In this document: positions 51,199-60,905 of the stretch, piece by piece
How the letters are laid out: every line of letters begins with the position of its first letter
Numbering within the stretch: position 1 is the stretch's first letter
Assembly: GCF_001282625.1 (NCBI RefSeq)
Contig: NZ_CTEJ01000002.1
Span: 1,490,501 to 1,554,500, forward strand
Length of the DNA stretch: 64,000 nt
Direction of reading: 5' to 3'
Source of the DNA: Lascolabacillus massiliensis
GTDB lineage: Bacteria; Bacteroidota; Bacteroidia; Bacteroidales; Dysgonomonadaceae
Program-made: the position numbers and the translations under genes
The notes under the pieces: generated by a model
What the model was told of the DNA's origin: nothing
The model's database searches: none
Seen by the model: the letters and a program-made list of their open reading frames with translations, nothing else

Positions 51199-51945
51199 TT
51201 ACTTTGCTTTTCCCTGATTAGCTACTGCTTCCATCAGTTTTTTGATCTCTTCCGGATCACCAAGGAAATAGTCCTTCAGAAGGTTCATGTCATCATCAAA
51301 TTCAAATACATAAGGAACAGCTGTTGGCAGGTTCAGACTTACAATATCTTCATCTGATATATTTTTAAGATGCTTGATGATACCGCGTAAACTGTTTCCA
51401 TGAGCTGCAACGATAACTTCATTGTATTTCTTCATATCTGGCACGATAGTTTCGTTCCAGTATGGTAAGATACGCTCAACTGTATCTTTAAGTGCTTCTG
51501 TCAGTGGAAGATCTTTTTCATCAACATCTTTGTAACGAGGATCCTGGAATGGTGAACGTTCATCATCTTTTGCAAGTGCTGTTGGTGGAACATCATAGCT
51601 CCTGCGCCAGATAAGTACTTGATCATCACCATATTTCTCAGCAGTTTCAGCTTTGTTAAGGCCTTGCAGCATACCATAATGCTTCTCATTTAAACGCCAT
51701 GTTTTCTCAACAGGTATCCAGTCAAGATCCATCTCATCAAGAACAACGTTTAATGTTTTTACAGCTCTCTTCAAGTAAGAAGTGTAAGCTTTTTCAAACT
51801 GAAAGCCTTCTTTCTTAAGGTATTTACCTGCTTTGTGTGCCTCCTCAATTCCCTTTTCGGTGAGATCAACATCTGTCCAGCCGGTAAAGCGGTTTTCCTT
51901 ATTCCACTTGCTTTCGCCATGACGGATTAATACAACTCGTTTCAT
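51199..51945 (-). CDS. gpmA: 2,3-bisphosphoglycerate-dependent phosphoglycerate mutase
   Basis: GpmA interconverts 3- and 2-phosphoglycerate. The N-terminal [27 protein letters not shown] carries the phosphorylated His (LIRHGES). Further marks are [27 protein letters not shown] and [17 protein letters not shown] (second His). The 248-residue length is normal. It is monocistronic with a -7 element about 60 bases upstream and a terminator downstream. Confidence 0.97.
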   Translation of the reverse strand: MKRVVLIRHGESKWNKENRFTGWTDVDLTEKGIEEAHKAGKYLKKEGFQFEKAYTSYLKRAVKTLNVVLDEMDLDWIPVEKTWRLNEKHYGMLQGLNKAETAEKYGDDQVLIWRRSYDVPPTALAKDDERSPFQDPRYKDVDEKDLPLTEALKDTVERILPYWNETIVPDMKKYNEVIVAAHGNSLRGIIKHLKNISDEDIVSLNLPTAVPYVFEFDDDMNLLKDYFLGDPEEIKKLMEAVANQGKAK

Positions 51946-52003
51946 ACTTTAATTTTAATATGTTAGTAAATTATCTATAATCTGATATAATGAAGTTAGT
52001 ATA

Positions 52004-52011
52004 CAAAACTA
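52004..52011 (-). promoter_or_regulatory. -7 promoter element of gpmA
   Basis: CAAAACTA reads TAGTTTTG on the minus strand. The predicted leader to the gpmA ATG is about 50 bases. Confidence 0.55.
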
Positions 52012-52117
52012 CACAAATTCACTCAATTTTTTGCATCATGTTTGTAAATATACCTAAAAACATTGTTCCGGCATAATTGATATTACTCTGTATATTACAC
52101 CTTTTTGTATAAGAAAC

Positions 52118-53503
52118 CTAATTGGATGTTTTTATACTTTCAGATTGAAGTGGCTCATTTTCCATTCTCTTTAATAACCTTATCTGACCTAACAATAGAG
52201 TTAATGAGAGCATTGCGGCTAATGTGTCTGAAATAGGCAGAGCAATCCATAATCCATCAAGTTCCCATAATCGAGGTAAAAGTATGATACCAGGAACAAG
52301 AAATATCAACTGTCGGCTAAGACTCTGGATTATCGATTTAAAAGCATATCCAAGACTTTGGAAAAAGCTCGATGCCACAATCTGCATTCCAACAAGAGGA
52401 AGAGCTGCTATTGCAATTCTTACACCTCTCTCTGTCAGATCCAGAAGTTCGGTGTCAGTAGTGAATGCCATTGCTATCTGTCTTGGGAACAGCTGCCCTA
52501 TAATGAATCCTACAGTAGTTATTATTGTTGCAATCTTCATTGTATAATACAGAGTATGTCTTACTCGTTTATAATTCCCTGCGCCATAATTAAATCCAAA
52601 AATAGGCTGGGTCCCTTGATTAAGCCCAAGTATCGTAATCAGGAAAAGTCCCAATATGGTATTAATAATTCCAAATGCACCTACTGCCAAGTCCCCGCCA
52701 TATCGTATCAGTGAGGTGTTCATCAATATATTAACTCCTGAAGCTGCAACCTGCATACTAAATGGAGAAAGACCTATTGATATGATGGATAAAATAATAG
52801 CTTTGTTAAGTCTCACATTTCTCCATCTTAATCTTATAACACTGCTCCTTCTTGTAAAGTGATGCATAACAAAAAGAAGACCTATAAACATAGATATAAC
52901 AGTAGCCCATGCTACACCTCTAATTCCCATATTAAACCCGAAAAGGAATATTGGGGAAAGAATTGTATTAATAACTGCTCCTATAAGCATTGTATACATT
53001 GCTTTTTGGGGATAGCCAGAAGCCCGCATCATCGCGTTGAAGTTATAAGTAAGGCTCACAAGCACATTCCCCAGCAACACTATCTGGAGATAGTCCCTTG
53101 CATAAGGCAGCGTGAGCTCACTTGCTCCAAAAGAGATAAGTATAGGATCGAGATAATATACGAACAGGGTTATAAAAACGGCATTTAATATTAAAGTCAG
53201 TAAAAGAGAATTCCCTAAAATCTTTTCTGCAGTTTGCTTATCATTTCTACCAAGTGATATCGAAATTCTGGCTGCTGCACCTGCTCCAACCAGCATACCA
53301 AGTGAAGATGTCAGGTTAATAACCGGCATTGTAATTGCAAGTCCGGAGATAGCCAATGCTCCTACACCCTGGCCAATATAGATACGGTCAACCACGTTAT
53401 ATAACATGGTAACCAAAGTACCCACTATACCCGGTAGTGCATAATCCCAGACAAGTTTACTTATCTTTTTTGTCCGAAAATCAATTTCTCTCTGTGATTG
53501 CAA
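52118..53503 (-). CDS. MATE-family multidrug exporter
   Basis: This polytopic inner-membrane protein exports cations/drugs against Na+ or H+. Twelve hydrophobic segments are present. Early landmarks are SKLVWDYALPGIVGTLVTMLYNVVDRIYIGQGVG and the internally repeated second half GIINTILGLFLITILGLNQGTQPIFGFNYGAG. The longest open frame starts with TTG at 53557, but that codon is part of a -7 element, so translation must begin later. The only in-frame standard start before the first helix is TTG at 53503 (462 residues). The exact start remains uncertain; the family assignment is not. Confidence 0.9.
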   Translation of the reverse strand: MQSQREIDFRTKKISKLVWDYALPGIVGTLVTMLYNVVDRIYIGQGVGALAISGLAITMPVINLTSSLGMLVGAGAAARISISLGRNDKQTAEKILGNSLLLTLILNAVFITLFVYYLDPILISFGASELTLPYARDYLQIVLLGNVLVSLTYNFNAMMRASGYPQKAMYTMLIGAVINTILSPIFLFGFNMGIRGVAWATVISMFIGLLFVMHHFTRRSSVIRLRWRNVRLNKAIILSIISIGLSPFSMQVAASGVNILMNTSLIRYGGDLAVGAFGIINTILGLFLITILGLNQGTQPIFGFNYGAGNYKRVRHTLYYTMKIATIITTVGFIIGQLFPRQIAMAFTTDTELLDLTERGVRIAIAALPLVGMQIVASSFFQSLGYAFKSIIQSLSRQLIFLVPGIILLPRLWELDGLWIALPISDTLAAMLSLTLLLGQIRLLKRMENEPLQSESIKTSN

Positions 53504-53554
53504 AATAACTATTAAGAATAACCTAATTAAGGAATTATAAAAAATACCAGCCTG

Positions 53555-53562
53555 CAAATTTA
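53555..53562 (-). promoter_or_regulatory. -7 promoter element of the MATE gene
   Basis: CAAATTTA reads TAAATTTG on the minus strand. It overlaps the first codon of the longest frame, showing that translation starts further downstream. Confidence 0.5.
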
Positions 53563-53664
53563 CTGAAATTTCTTCAGATTATGAATCTATTTCATCTACT
53601 TTAGTTTACCTGATTTTGACTTTTAGATAATTAATTTTATTTTTGATTTTTAAACTGAATCATT

Positions 53665-54957
53665 TTGGCGAACACGGAACATCTACTGCATTATATTTGG
53701 AAAAACAGGTTATACAACCCTGAATCTTTGAAAACCGCAAAAGGAAATTTAATTGAGGTAATTGATCCCGGATTACATAATGAAGATGCCGGTCCTGATT
53801 TTTTTAATGCAAAAATCAAAATAAATAACACCATATGGGCCGGAAATGTTGAGATACACCTTACTTCAAATGATTGGTACAAGCACGGGCATCACCGGGA
53901 TGAAGCATATAATTCAGTTATATTGCATATATCTGAAGTTGTTAATGGTGTGATAGTTAATGAGATGGGGCAAGAGCTGCCTCAATGCGAAATAAAAATA
54001 CCTGATACAGTTCGCAAAAGTTCCGATTATTTACTGTTCAGCAGATGCAAAATTCCCTGTTGGGATTTTCTTGCATCGCTGTCTCCCCTGAAATTAAATG
54101 CATGGCTTACCTATCTGGCTGTAGAGCGACTTGAACGGAAGACAAGTGATGTAAATCGTCTTCTTAATCGCTTTAATAATTCGTGGGATGATGTTTTTTA
54201 TATTATGCTGTCAAGAAATTTTGGCTTTGGAATAAACTCAGATGAGTTTGAACGCCTTGCGCTTTCACTCCCGTTAAATATTATACAAAAGCATGGTGAT
54301 AGCTTATTTCAGATTGAAGCTCTTATGTTTGGACAGGCAGGCATGCTTGAAAATTGTAACAATAATGATGATTTTGATGATTATTATCTGGAACTAAAGA
54401 GAGAGTATGATTTCCTTAAGAGGAAATATAAACTTATATGTCCCGACAATACACATATGAGAAAACTAAGGGTTCGTCCCGGATCCTTCCCTGAAATTCG
54501 TATTGCACAGTTGGCAGCACTTCTTCAGAAGTCGGGGCGACTTTTCAGTACTTTTCTACAAAAAGAGAACTATGATCAGATGATAGCACATTTCGTAACA
54601 GAGACATCGGAGTATTGGCAAACTCATTATTCATTCAATAAAGTATCAGGCAGAAGCAGTAAAATATTGGGTAAATCATCTCTTGATATCTTGATAATCA
54701 ATACTGTTGTACCGATACTTTTTACATATGGCAGAAAAACTTTACAGGAGAGGTATTGTAATCTGGCAGAAGATCTTCTTGAATCAATAGGTGCCGAAAA
54801 TAATTCTATCATCAGAGAATTCAGTCGTGCAGGTATTGTTCCTAAGAATGCCATGGATTCACAAGCATTGATTCAATTGAAGAAAGAGTATTGCGATAAG
54901 CGCAAATGCCTCTATTGCAGAATAGGGCACAAGCTGCTATCAAGCAATCAGCGGTAG
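53665..54957 (+). CDS. DUF2851 protein
   Basis: This 430-residue cytoplasmic protein is of a Bacteroidota-typical family. The N-terminal LLHYIWKNRLYNPESLKTAKGNLIEVIDPGLHNEDAGPDFFNAKIKI, followed by WAGNVEIHLTSNDWYKHGHHRDEAYNSVILHISEV, is highly characteristic and contains several possible metal-binding His residues. The C-terminus has a Cys motif, CDKRKCLYCRIGHKLL. The start is TTG (53665), since no ATG precedes the conserved region. The function is unknown. It runs alone between AT-rich spacers. Confidence 0.9.
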   Translation: MANTEHLLHYIWKNRLYNPESLKTAKGNLIEVIDPGLHNEDAGPDFFNAKIKINNTIWAGNVEIHLTSNDWYKHGHHRDEAYNSVILHISEVVNGVIVNEMGQELPQCEIKIPDTVRKSSDYLLFSRCKIPCWDFLASLSPLKLNAWLTYLAVERLERKTSDVNRLLNRFNNSWDDVFYIMLSRNFGFGINSDEFERLALSLPLNIIQKHGDSLFQIEALMFGQAGMLENCNNNDDFDDYYLELKREYDFLKRKYKLICPDNTHMRKLRVRPGSFPEIRIAQLAALLQKSGRLFSTFLQKENYDQMIAHFVTETSEYWQTHYSFNKVSGRSSKILGKSSLDILIINTVVPILFTYGRKTLQERYCNLAEDLLESIGAENNSIIREFSRAGIVPKNAMDSQALIQLKKEYCDKRKCLYCRIGHKLLSSNQR

Positions 54958-55008
54958 GCTATTTGTAAAGTAAAAATATCATAGATGAATTACTTAATGA
55001 AAATATTG

Positions 55009-55016
55009 TACATTTG
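55009..55016 (+). promoter_or_regulatory. -7 promoter element of the Ig-like/DUF3108 unit
   Basis: TACATTTG fits TAnnTTTG. It is 34 bases before the ATG at 55050. Confidence 0.55.
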
Positions 55017-55049
55017 TGACATAAAATGTATTAGTTCCTTTGTAGAAAT

Positions 55050-57005
55050 ATGCTGAATAAGATTTTTTCTATTATAACTTTCCTGTTTTTCTCGTTGTTA
55101 ATTGTCGCAATGTTTCACTCTTGCGCAAACATAGCTGCCCCTACCGGTGGTCCTTACGACGTAGATCCGCCCGTTGTAATCAACGCCTCACCCGATTTCA
55201 ATTCATTAAATGCAACTCCAAGAAGAGTGGAGATCGAGTTTAATGAAAATATTAAGATCGAGAGTCCAGCCGAAAAGGTAATCATCACTCCTCCTCAGAT
55301 TGCTATGCCTGTCATACGCTCAATAGGTAAAAAAGCAATTGTTGAGTTCAACGATGAGCTACTGCCAAATACTACATATACAATTGATTTCACAGATGCA
55401 GTGGTTGATAACAATGAGGGGAATCCTTTGGAAAATTTCGTCTATTCCTTTTCAACTGGCGATCAGCTCGATACTCTATCCATTTCGGGCAGAGTGCTGA
55501 ATGCAGAAGATCTTGAGCCACAGCCTGGTGTTTATGTTGGTATTCATTCAAACTTCGATGATACAATGTTCACTAAGGTCCCATTTGAACGTATATCAAG
55601 AACCAATTCACGTGGTGATTTCACAGTTAGAGGTATGGCTCCCGGGAAATATAGGGTTTTTGCTTTAACAGATATGAACAGGGATTATAAATATGATAAT
55701 CCTCAAGAGGCTATAGCTTTCCTCGATTCAATTGTATCGCCTTCAACAACGATGGCTGTACGTCAAGATACCATTTTTCTTGATAGCTTAACAATAGATA
55801 CTATAAAAACGGTTAATTACACTCGCTATCTTCCAGATGATCTTGTACTTAGATCATTCCTTTCTGACTTCCAGAGAAGGTATCTGCAGAAAAGTGAGCG
55901 ACCGGTTGAGAACAGACTCAATATTATGTTTTCAGCTCCAACTGAGGTGCCGACTTTTTCGTTGATTGAACCTGCTCCTGCTGATGATAACTGGTATGTA
56001 GAAGAAAGAAGCATAAATAATGATACTATCTCTATTTGGATTACCGATTCTCTAATATATAAACAGGACACAATACGCCTTGAGATTAACTATCTGAAGA
56101 CAGACTCTCTGAATAAAGATGTAATGACTACTGATACTGTCAACTTCAATTTCAGGAGGCAGGCTGCCAGGAGGGGGGCAGACAGGTCACAAAGTGCTCC
56201 GGCTGATACATCTCATAATGTGCAGGATGCACCAGTTCAGTTCCTTAGAATAAACAGCAACATTCAATCAAGTTTTGAATTATATAATCCGATCAGGTTA
56301 GAATTTGATCAGCCCGTATTAGAGTTTGATTCCTCATATGTTGAACTTTCAATTCAGGTCGACTCTTTATATGAGTCTGTGCCTTTCAGGTTGCTGGCTG
56401 ATTCACTTAATCCAAGGAAATACACACTTCGCCCAACCTGGGAACCGGGTGGCAGATATTTAGTCAAGATCGACTCTGCAACAGTATTTAGCCATTACGG
56501 TTTATGGAATGATAGGTTTGAACAATCGTTTACAGTGAAACCACTCGACCAGTATGGTAACCTTGAGATCAAAATAAGTGGCTTGCCCGAAGGAAAGAGA
56601 GCCTTTGTTGAACTGTTGAATAACTCAGATAAACCTTTCAGAAAAAGTGAAGTCAAATCCAATGTTGCAAGATTTCAGGACTTGACACCGGGGGATATAT
56701 ACGCTCGTCTTGTAATCGATGAAAATGGTGATGGTAAATGGACCACAGGAAATTACGAAGAGGGAAGGCAGCCGGAAGAGGTGTTTTATTACAACGGCAA
56801 GTTCGTTATCAGGGCTTATTCAGATCATCTTGAAGAGTGGGATATAAATTCCACTACACTCATAAAACAAAAACCACTTGAGATTACTACAAATAAACCG
56901 GAAGAGAAGCGTAGAAGAGATCCTAACCAAGATAGGAACAATCAGCAGCAACAGCAGCAAAACAGGCAAAGTTCTCCTTTCTCAGGTATGGGTAGAGGAT
57001 TTTAA
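55050..57005 (+). CDS. Ig-like (BIG_5) domain lipoprotein
   Basis: The lipoprotein signal ends in LIVAMFHSCA. The mature start AAPTGGPYDVDPPVVINASPDFNSL, followed by RRVEIEFNENIKIESPAEKVIITPP, is a bacterial Ig-like domain of the BIG_5 type (residues about 30-140). Additional beta-rich domains follow, with a collagen-binding-like region at about 145-215. The last 40 residues are rich in Gln and Arg. The protein is probably on the outer membrane or cell surface; no enzymatic motif is seen. It lies 10 bases before the DUF3108 gene and forms a unit with it. Confidence 0.87.
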   Translation: MLNKIFSIITFLFFSLLIVAMFHSCANIAAPTGGPYDVDPPVVINASPDFNSLNATPRRVEIEFNENIKIESPAEKVIITPPQIAMPVIRSIGKKAIVEFNDELLPNTTYTIDFTDAVVDNNEGNPLENFVYSFSTGDQLDTLSISGRVLNAEDLEPQPGVYVGIHSNFDDTMFTKVPFERISRTNSRGDFTVRGMAPGKYRVFALTDMNRDYKYDNPQEAIAFLDSIVSPSTTMAVRQDTIFLDSLTIDTIKTVNYTRYLPDDLVLRSFLSDFQRRYLQKSERPVENRLNIMFSAPTEVPTFSLIEPAPADDNWYVEERSINNDTISIWITDSLIYKQDTIRLEINYLKTDSLNKDVMTTDTVNFNFRRQAARRGADRSQSAPADTSHNVQDAPVQFLRINSNIQSSFELYNPIRLEFDQPVLEFDSSYVELSIQVDSLYESVPFRLLADSLNPRKYTLRPTWEPGGRYLVKIDSATVFSHYGLWNDRFEQSFTVKPLDQYGNLEIKISGLPEGKRAFVELLNNSDKPFRKSEVKSNVARFQDLTPGDIYARLVIDENGDGKWTTGNYEEGRQPEEVFYYNGKFVIRAYSDHLEEWDINSTTLIKQKPLEITTNKPEEKRRRDPNQDRNNQQQQQQNRQSSPFSGMGRGF

Positions 57006-57015
57006 TAAATTCATT

Positions 57016-57816
57016 ATGATTAAAAGAATTGTATCACTATTTATATTTGTACTTCTGCTCAATGGTTTACAACCTGCAGAAGCTCAGTGCAAATTAACAA
57101 ATACTGCTTTTGCAAGCGGCGAAAATATTCAATACGATCTATATTTCAATTTTGGAATAATCAGGGCACGTGCCGGGACTGGATCTTTAACAGTTACCGA
57201 TGCCAACTATCGCGGGATTAACGCACTTAAAACTGTAATGATGCTTAACACATCAGGGTTGGCCGGGAATATTTATACTGTTAATGATACGCTTACATCT
57301 TATGTTGATAGTAACTTAAGACCACTGCTTTTTACAAAAGAGGCTTTCGAGGGTAGTGACTATTCGATTGAAAGACAGTCGTACACATATAATGGTGACG
57401 ATATCACTATTCGTTCTCTAAGAAACTTCAACGGTGAGGATGTTTTTGATGAAGTGATAACCACAAAAGAGTGTGCTTATGATTATCTTTCTGTCCTATC
57501 ACTGATTCGTAATCTCGACTTCTCAGGTCAGAAGCCGGGTGACAGGAGATATATCCAGTTTATGGCAGGAAGGAAAGCTGTTAATATGTATGTTAATTAT
57601 ATGGGGATTTCCAAAGTCAGAGCTAATAATGGAAAAACATATGAGGTGATTGATATTACCATGACCATACTTGATGATGCATTCACAAATCAGAAAGATG
57701 CCTTGAAAGCGTCGCTTACAAACGATGTAAACCGTATCCCAATTATAATTGATACCAGTCTTAATATTGGTTCAGTGCGTGCTGTAATGAAAAGCGTTAA
57801 GGGTGCCAGACATTAA
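57016..57816 (+). CDS. DUF3108 protein, exported
   Basis: The ATG at 57016 gives a signal peptide (MIKRIVSLFIFVLLLNGLQPAEAQ) and 266 residues. The longer frame starting inside the previous gene would overlap its Gln-rich tail and is not credible. DUF3108 landmarks are FASGENIQYDLYFNFGIIRARAGTGSL and LRPLLFTKEAFEGSDYSIERQSYTY, and the rest is beta-rich. Many members are found in envelope gene clusters, but no function is established. It follows the Ig-like gene after 10 bases. Confidence 0.88.
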   Translation: MIKRIVSLFIFVLLLNGLQPAEAQCKLTNTAFASGENIQYDLYFNFGIIRARAGTGSLTVTDANYRGINALKTVMMLNTSGLAGNIYTVNDTLTSYVDSNLRPLLFTKEAFEGSDYSIERQSYTYNGDDITIRSLRNFNGEDVFDEVITTKECAYDYLSVLSLIRNLDFSGQKPGDRRYIQFMAGRKAVNMYVNYMGISKVRANNGKTYEVIDITMTILDDAFTNQKDALKASLTNDVNRIPIIIDTSLNIGSVRAVMKSVKGARH

Positions 57817-57898
57817 CAGAGTTAAACTATTTCAGACTGATTAAAGAAATTTATCTTTAAATATAGATTAAAATATTTAAATTTCTCCGAAAAGAATT

Positions 57899-57906
57899 TA
57901 TCTTTG
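57899..57906 (+). promoter_or_regulatory. -7 promoter element of rex
   Basis: TATCTTTG is a perfect TAnnTTTG. It ends 12 bases before the ATG at 57919, so the leader would be only about 6 bases, or about 18 bases to the next in-frame ATG at 57931. Confidence 0.6.
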
Positions 57907-57918
57907 TAACAAAAAGAT

Positions 57919-58554
57919 ATGTCAGTGCAGATGAATTCTAATAAAATCCCTGAACCGGCACTCCGGAGACTCCCTTGGTATTTATCATACGTTAAACTTC
58001 TAAAGAGCCAGGGCGAAAAGTATGTTTCCTCAACAAAAATAGCTAAGAAGATAGATGTTTCAGCTTCTCAAATCGCTAAGGATCTTTCATTCGTAGAGAT
58101 TAGCGGAAAAACAAGAGTAGGTTATGATATAGATGAACTGATTAATGTTTTAGATACATTTTTAGGTTTCAAAGTGATACATAAGGCAGTCCTTTTTGGT
58201 GTTGGTAGCCTTGGTGCTGCGTTGTTGTCCGACTCAGGTCTTGAGCAGTACGGACTGAAAATCATAGCCGGTTTTGATGTTAATAAATCAGTTGTTGATA
58301 CTAAAATACATGATATACCTGTATATCACAGCGATGAATTTATCCAAATGAACAAGGAGATTGATGCCGAAATAGGAATTCTTACTGTACCTTCGGGTGT
58401 TGCTCAGGAGGTTTCAGATTATATGATCAGCGGAGGTATAAAAGGGGTATGGAATTTCACTCCGTTCCGTATACGTGTTCCGTCTGGTATCGTGCTCCAG
58501 AACACTTCGCTATACGCACATCTTGCAGTTATGTTTAACAGGTTAGATTCATGA
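57919..58554 (+). CDS. rex: Redox-sensing repressor Rex
   Basis: Rex senses the NADH/NAD+ ratio and represses fermentation genes when NAD+ is high. The N-terminal winged helix is PEPALRRLPWYLSYVKLLK with KIDVSASQIAKDLSFVEISGKTRVGYDI. The NAD(H)-binding Rossmann loop is VLFGVGSLGAALLSD, followed by IIAGFDVNKSVV and the C-terminal swap helix NTSLYAHLAVMFNRL. An ATG at 57931 (residue 5) is a plausible alternative start. It overlaps the FAH-family gene by 4 bases. I did not find a Rex-type operator in its own promoter. Confidence 0.95.
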   Translation: MSVQMNSNKIPEPALRRLPWYLSYVKLLKSQGEKYVSSTKIAKKIDVSASQIAKDLSFVEISGKTRVGYDIDELINVLDTFLGFKVIHKAVLFGVGSLGAALLSDSGLEQYGLKIIAGFDVNKSVVDTKIHDIPVYHSDEFIQMNKEIDAEIGILTVPSGVAQEVSDYMISGGIKGVWNFTPFRIRVPSGIVLQNTSLYAHLAVMFNRLDS

Positions 58555-59165
58555 AGATTTTTGCCATAGGTCTTAATTACGACTCCCACAATAAAGAGAT
58601 GAAACGTACGTTTGAAAGTAAAGAGCCGGTTTTATTCATGAAACCGGATACTGCTTTGCTTAAGGACGGAAAACCATTTATGCTGCCCGATTTTTCTAAT
58701 GAGATTCATTATGAAACAGAGCTGGTTGTAAAAATAAACCGTTTAGGAAAGAATATTGCAGAGCGTTTTGCTCATCGATATTATGATGAGATAACGGTGG
58801 GGATTGATTTTACAGCCCGCGATATTCAGCGAAAACAGAAAGAGCTTGGATTACCATGGGAGATTGCAAAGAGTTTTGATAACTCAGCTGCAATTGGTAA
58901 GTTCATATCCAAGAGTGAAGTGGATGATATTCAGAATATCAATTTTCATCTTGATATAAATCAAAACAGAGTTCAGCAAGGTAACACTAAAGATATGATT
59001 TATTCTGTTGACAGGATTATTTCTTATATTAGCAGATTCTTTACATTGAAAATAGGAGATCTTATTTTTACAGGAACACCTGCCGGTATAGGTCCGGTCA
59101 GCATAAACGATCATCTGCAGGGATATATAGAGGAGAGAAAATTGCTGGATTTCAGGGTTAAATAA
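58551..59165 (+). CDS. Fumarylacetoacetate hydrolase-family protein
   Basis: This 204-residue FAH-fold protein carries GLNYDSHNKE (N-terminus), EPVLFMKPDTALL, HYETELVVKINRLGKNI (metal Glu residues) and GIDFTARDIQRKQKELGLPWEIAKSFDNSAAIGKF, then LIFTGTPAGIGPV near the C-terminus. Such enzymes hydrate or decarboxylate oxo-acids (oxaloacetate decarboxylase, acylpyruvase); the true substrate cannot be told. The 4-base overlap with rex suggests coupled expression, perhaps with redox control. Confidence 0.92.
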   Translation: MKIFAIGLNYDSHNKEMKRTFESKEPVLFMKPDTALLKDGKPFMLPDFSNEIHYETELVVKINRLGKNIAERFAHRYYDEITVGIDFTARDIQRKQKELGLPWEIAKSFDNSAAIGKFISKSEVDDIQNINFHLDINQNRVQQGNTKDMIYSVDRIISYISRFFTLKIGDLIFTGTPAGIGPVSINDHLQGYIEERKLLDFRVK

Positions 59166-59239
59166 AAATAGCCCTTTTTTATTATTCAAAGAACAGCGTT
59201 CCTTAATTATTTCCCTCAGAGTATAAATATCTAACTAAC

Positions 59240-60406
59240 ATGCACAAACAATTAGTATCATTACTGCTTTGCGTCATCCTGGTTTCACTTCCCGGTTATC
59301 TCAAGGGTCAGGAACAGGAGTATAATCCAATTCTCACAGCTATGCCTTCGTTGCAGATTGCGCCCGACGCAAGAGGAGGTGGAATGGGTGATATAGGGGC
59401 TGCTACAATGCCTGATGTATATTCTCAGCACTGGAACGCTGCTAAATATCCGTTTGTAACTACTGAGGCAGGTTTGGCTTTCTCATACACTCCATGGCTT
59501 AACAGATTAGTGAATGATATTAATCTGCTTTATGCTTCCGGATTCTGGAAATTCGGAGATCAGGATCTTAATGTTATAAGCAGCTCTATTCGATATTTTT
59601 CTCTGGGTGATATTGATATCTTTGATATGGGAGGAGATTTTACTCAGAGTGTTAATCCCTACGAACTCGCGCTGGATGTTGCATATTCACGTATGCTAAG
59701 CGAGACCTTTTCTGGGGCAGTAACTTTGCGTTATATACGTGCCGATTATTCAACCGGTGATGGTGAAACAACCCCGGGTAATGCTATTGCAGCAGATATT
59801 GCAGGGTATAATGAAACATATTTCAATATGGGTCGCTCCGAAGCTCTGCTGGGTTTTGGTTTTAATCTTTCAAATATAGGAACAAAAATTTCTTATGATG
59901 GTGGAGAGACATCAATGTTCCTGCCAACAAATCTCAGATTAGGTACATCATTAGGTTATCCTATTGACGCGAAGAATAGTATTACATTGAGTATCGACCT
60001 GAATAAACTTATGGTGCCAACTCCTCAGCTTCCAGGTGAAGATGAGACTGAAGAGGAGATGTTTAAGCGTATTGAGGATTACAATAATATCTCTTCAATT
60101 GGCGGAATATTCACTTCACTGGGTGATGCACCCGGTGGTTTCAAAGAGGAGATGCAGGAGGTTATGTGGTCACTTGGTGCTGAGTATGTATATAATAATC
60201 AGTTTTCTCTTCGTACAGGTTATTTCAATCAGAGTGAATATAAGGGAAACCTCAGGTATGTTGCCTTTGGTGCAGGATTCAGGATGAAAGCCTTTCATAT
60301 TGACGCAGCATATCTTGTGTCAACTTCACAGTCTAACCCGCTTGACCAAACTTTGCGAATCTCTTTAGGATTTGATATTGAAGGTCTCCGAAATTTAATG
60401 AAATAA
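59240..60406 (+). CDS. porV: Type IX secretion system outer-membrane protein PorV
   Basis: PorV is a 14-strand beta-barrel that carries T9SS cargo to the attachment complex at the cell surface. The signal peptide ends near YLKGQEQEY. The start of the mature protein, NPILTAMPSLQIAPDARGGGMGDIGAATMPDVYSQHWNAAKYPF, is the PorV signature, and the alternating aromatic strands fill the rest. At 388 residues it is complete. Other T9SS genes (porK, L, M, N, U, P) are not in this window. It lies 20 bases before ispF, the order seen in Porphyromonas-like genomes. Confidence 0.93.
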   Translation: MHKQLVSLLLCVILVSLPGYLKGQEQEYNPILTAMPSLQIAPDARGGGMGDIGAATMPDVYSQHWNAAKYPFVTTEAGLAFSYTPWLNRLVNDINLLYASGFWKFGDQDLNVISSSIRYFSLGDIDIFDMGGDFTQSVNPYELALDVAYSRMLSETFSGAVTLRYIRADYSTGDGETTPGNAIAADIAGYNETYFNMGRSEALLGFGFNLSNIGTKISYDGGETSMFLPTNLRLGTSLGYPIDAKNSITLSIDLNKLMVPTPQLPGEDETEEEMFKRIEDYNNISSIGGIFTSLGDAPGGFKEEMQEVMWSLGAEYVYNNQFSLRTGYFNQSEYKGNLRYVAFGAGFRMKAFHIDAAYLVSTSQSNPLDQTLRISLGFDIEGLRNLMK

Positions 60407-60426
60407 TATTTTAATCTATTCTCACG

Positions 60427-60903
60427 ATGTTAAGAGTTGGTTTTGGTTATGATATGCATCAGTTGCAGAAAGGTCGCGATCTTTGGATTGGTGGTATCAA
60501 AATTGATTATCATCTTGGCCTGAAAGGGCATTCTGATGCTGATGTCCTGATCCATGCAATATGTGATGCACTGCTTGGTGCTGCAAATCTGAGGGATATA
60601 GGATTCCATTTTCCCGATACTTCCGATGAATATGAAAATATTGACAGCTCCATATTATTGAGGAAAACTATCAAACTGCTTAAAGATAAAGGTTATTCTG
60701 TGAATAATATCGACAGTACCATATGTGCAGAAAAACCTAAACTAAATCCATTTATTCCGGCAATGCAGCAAAGATTGTCAGAAGTGATGGGTATCGACAC
60801 CGACCTGATCTCTATTAAGGCCACTACTTCCGAAAAAATGGGCTTTGTTGGAAGAGAAGAGGGTATTACTGCTTATGCTGTTGTTTTGATCGAAAAAGGC
60901 TGA
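60427..60903 (+). CDS. ispF: 2-C-methyl-D-erythritol 2,4-cyclodiphosphate synthase
   Basis: IspF makes the cyclodiphosphate intermediate of MEP-pathway isoprenoid synthesis. The zinc ligands are Asp9 and His11 (GYDMHQL) and His43 (DADVLIHAICDALLGAA). The last part has KATTSEKMGFVGREEGI. The 158-residue length is standard. It is read with porV (20 bases upstream) and a methyltransferase-like gene (2 bases downstream). Confidence 0.97.
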   Translation: MLRVGFGYDMHQLQKGRDLWIGGIKIDYHLGLKGHSDADVLIHAICDALLGAANLRDIGFHFPDTSDEYENIDSSILLRKTIKLLKDKGYSVNNIDSTICAEKPKLNPFIPAMQQRLSEVMGIDTDLISIKATTSEKMGFVGREEGITAYAVVLIEKG

Positions 60904-60905
60904 TT

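Noticed and set aside
56878-57015. N-terminal extension of the DUF3108 gene
   Set aside because: It overlaps the end of the Ig-like gene in another frame; the ATG at 57016 begins a clear signal peptide.
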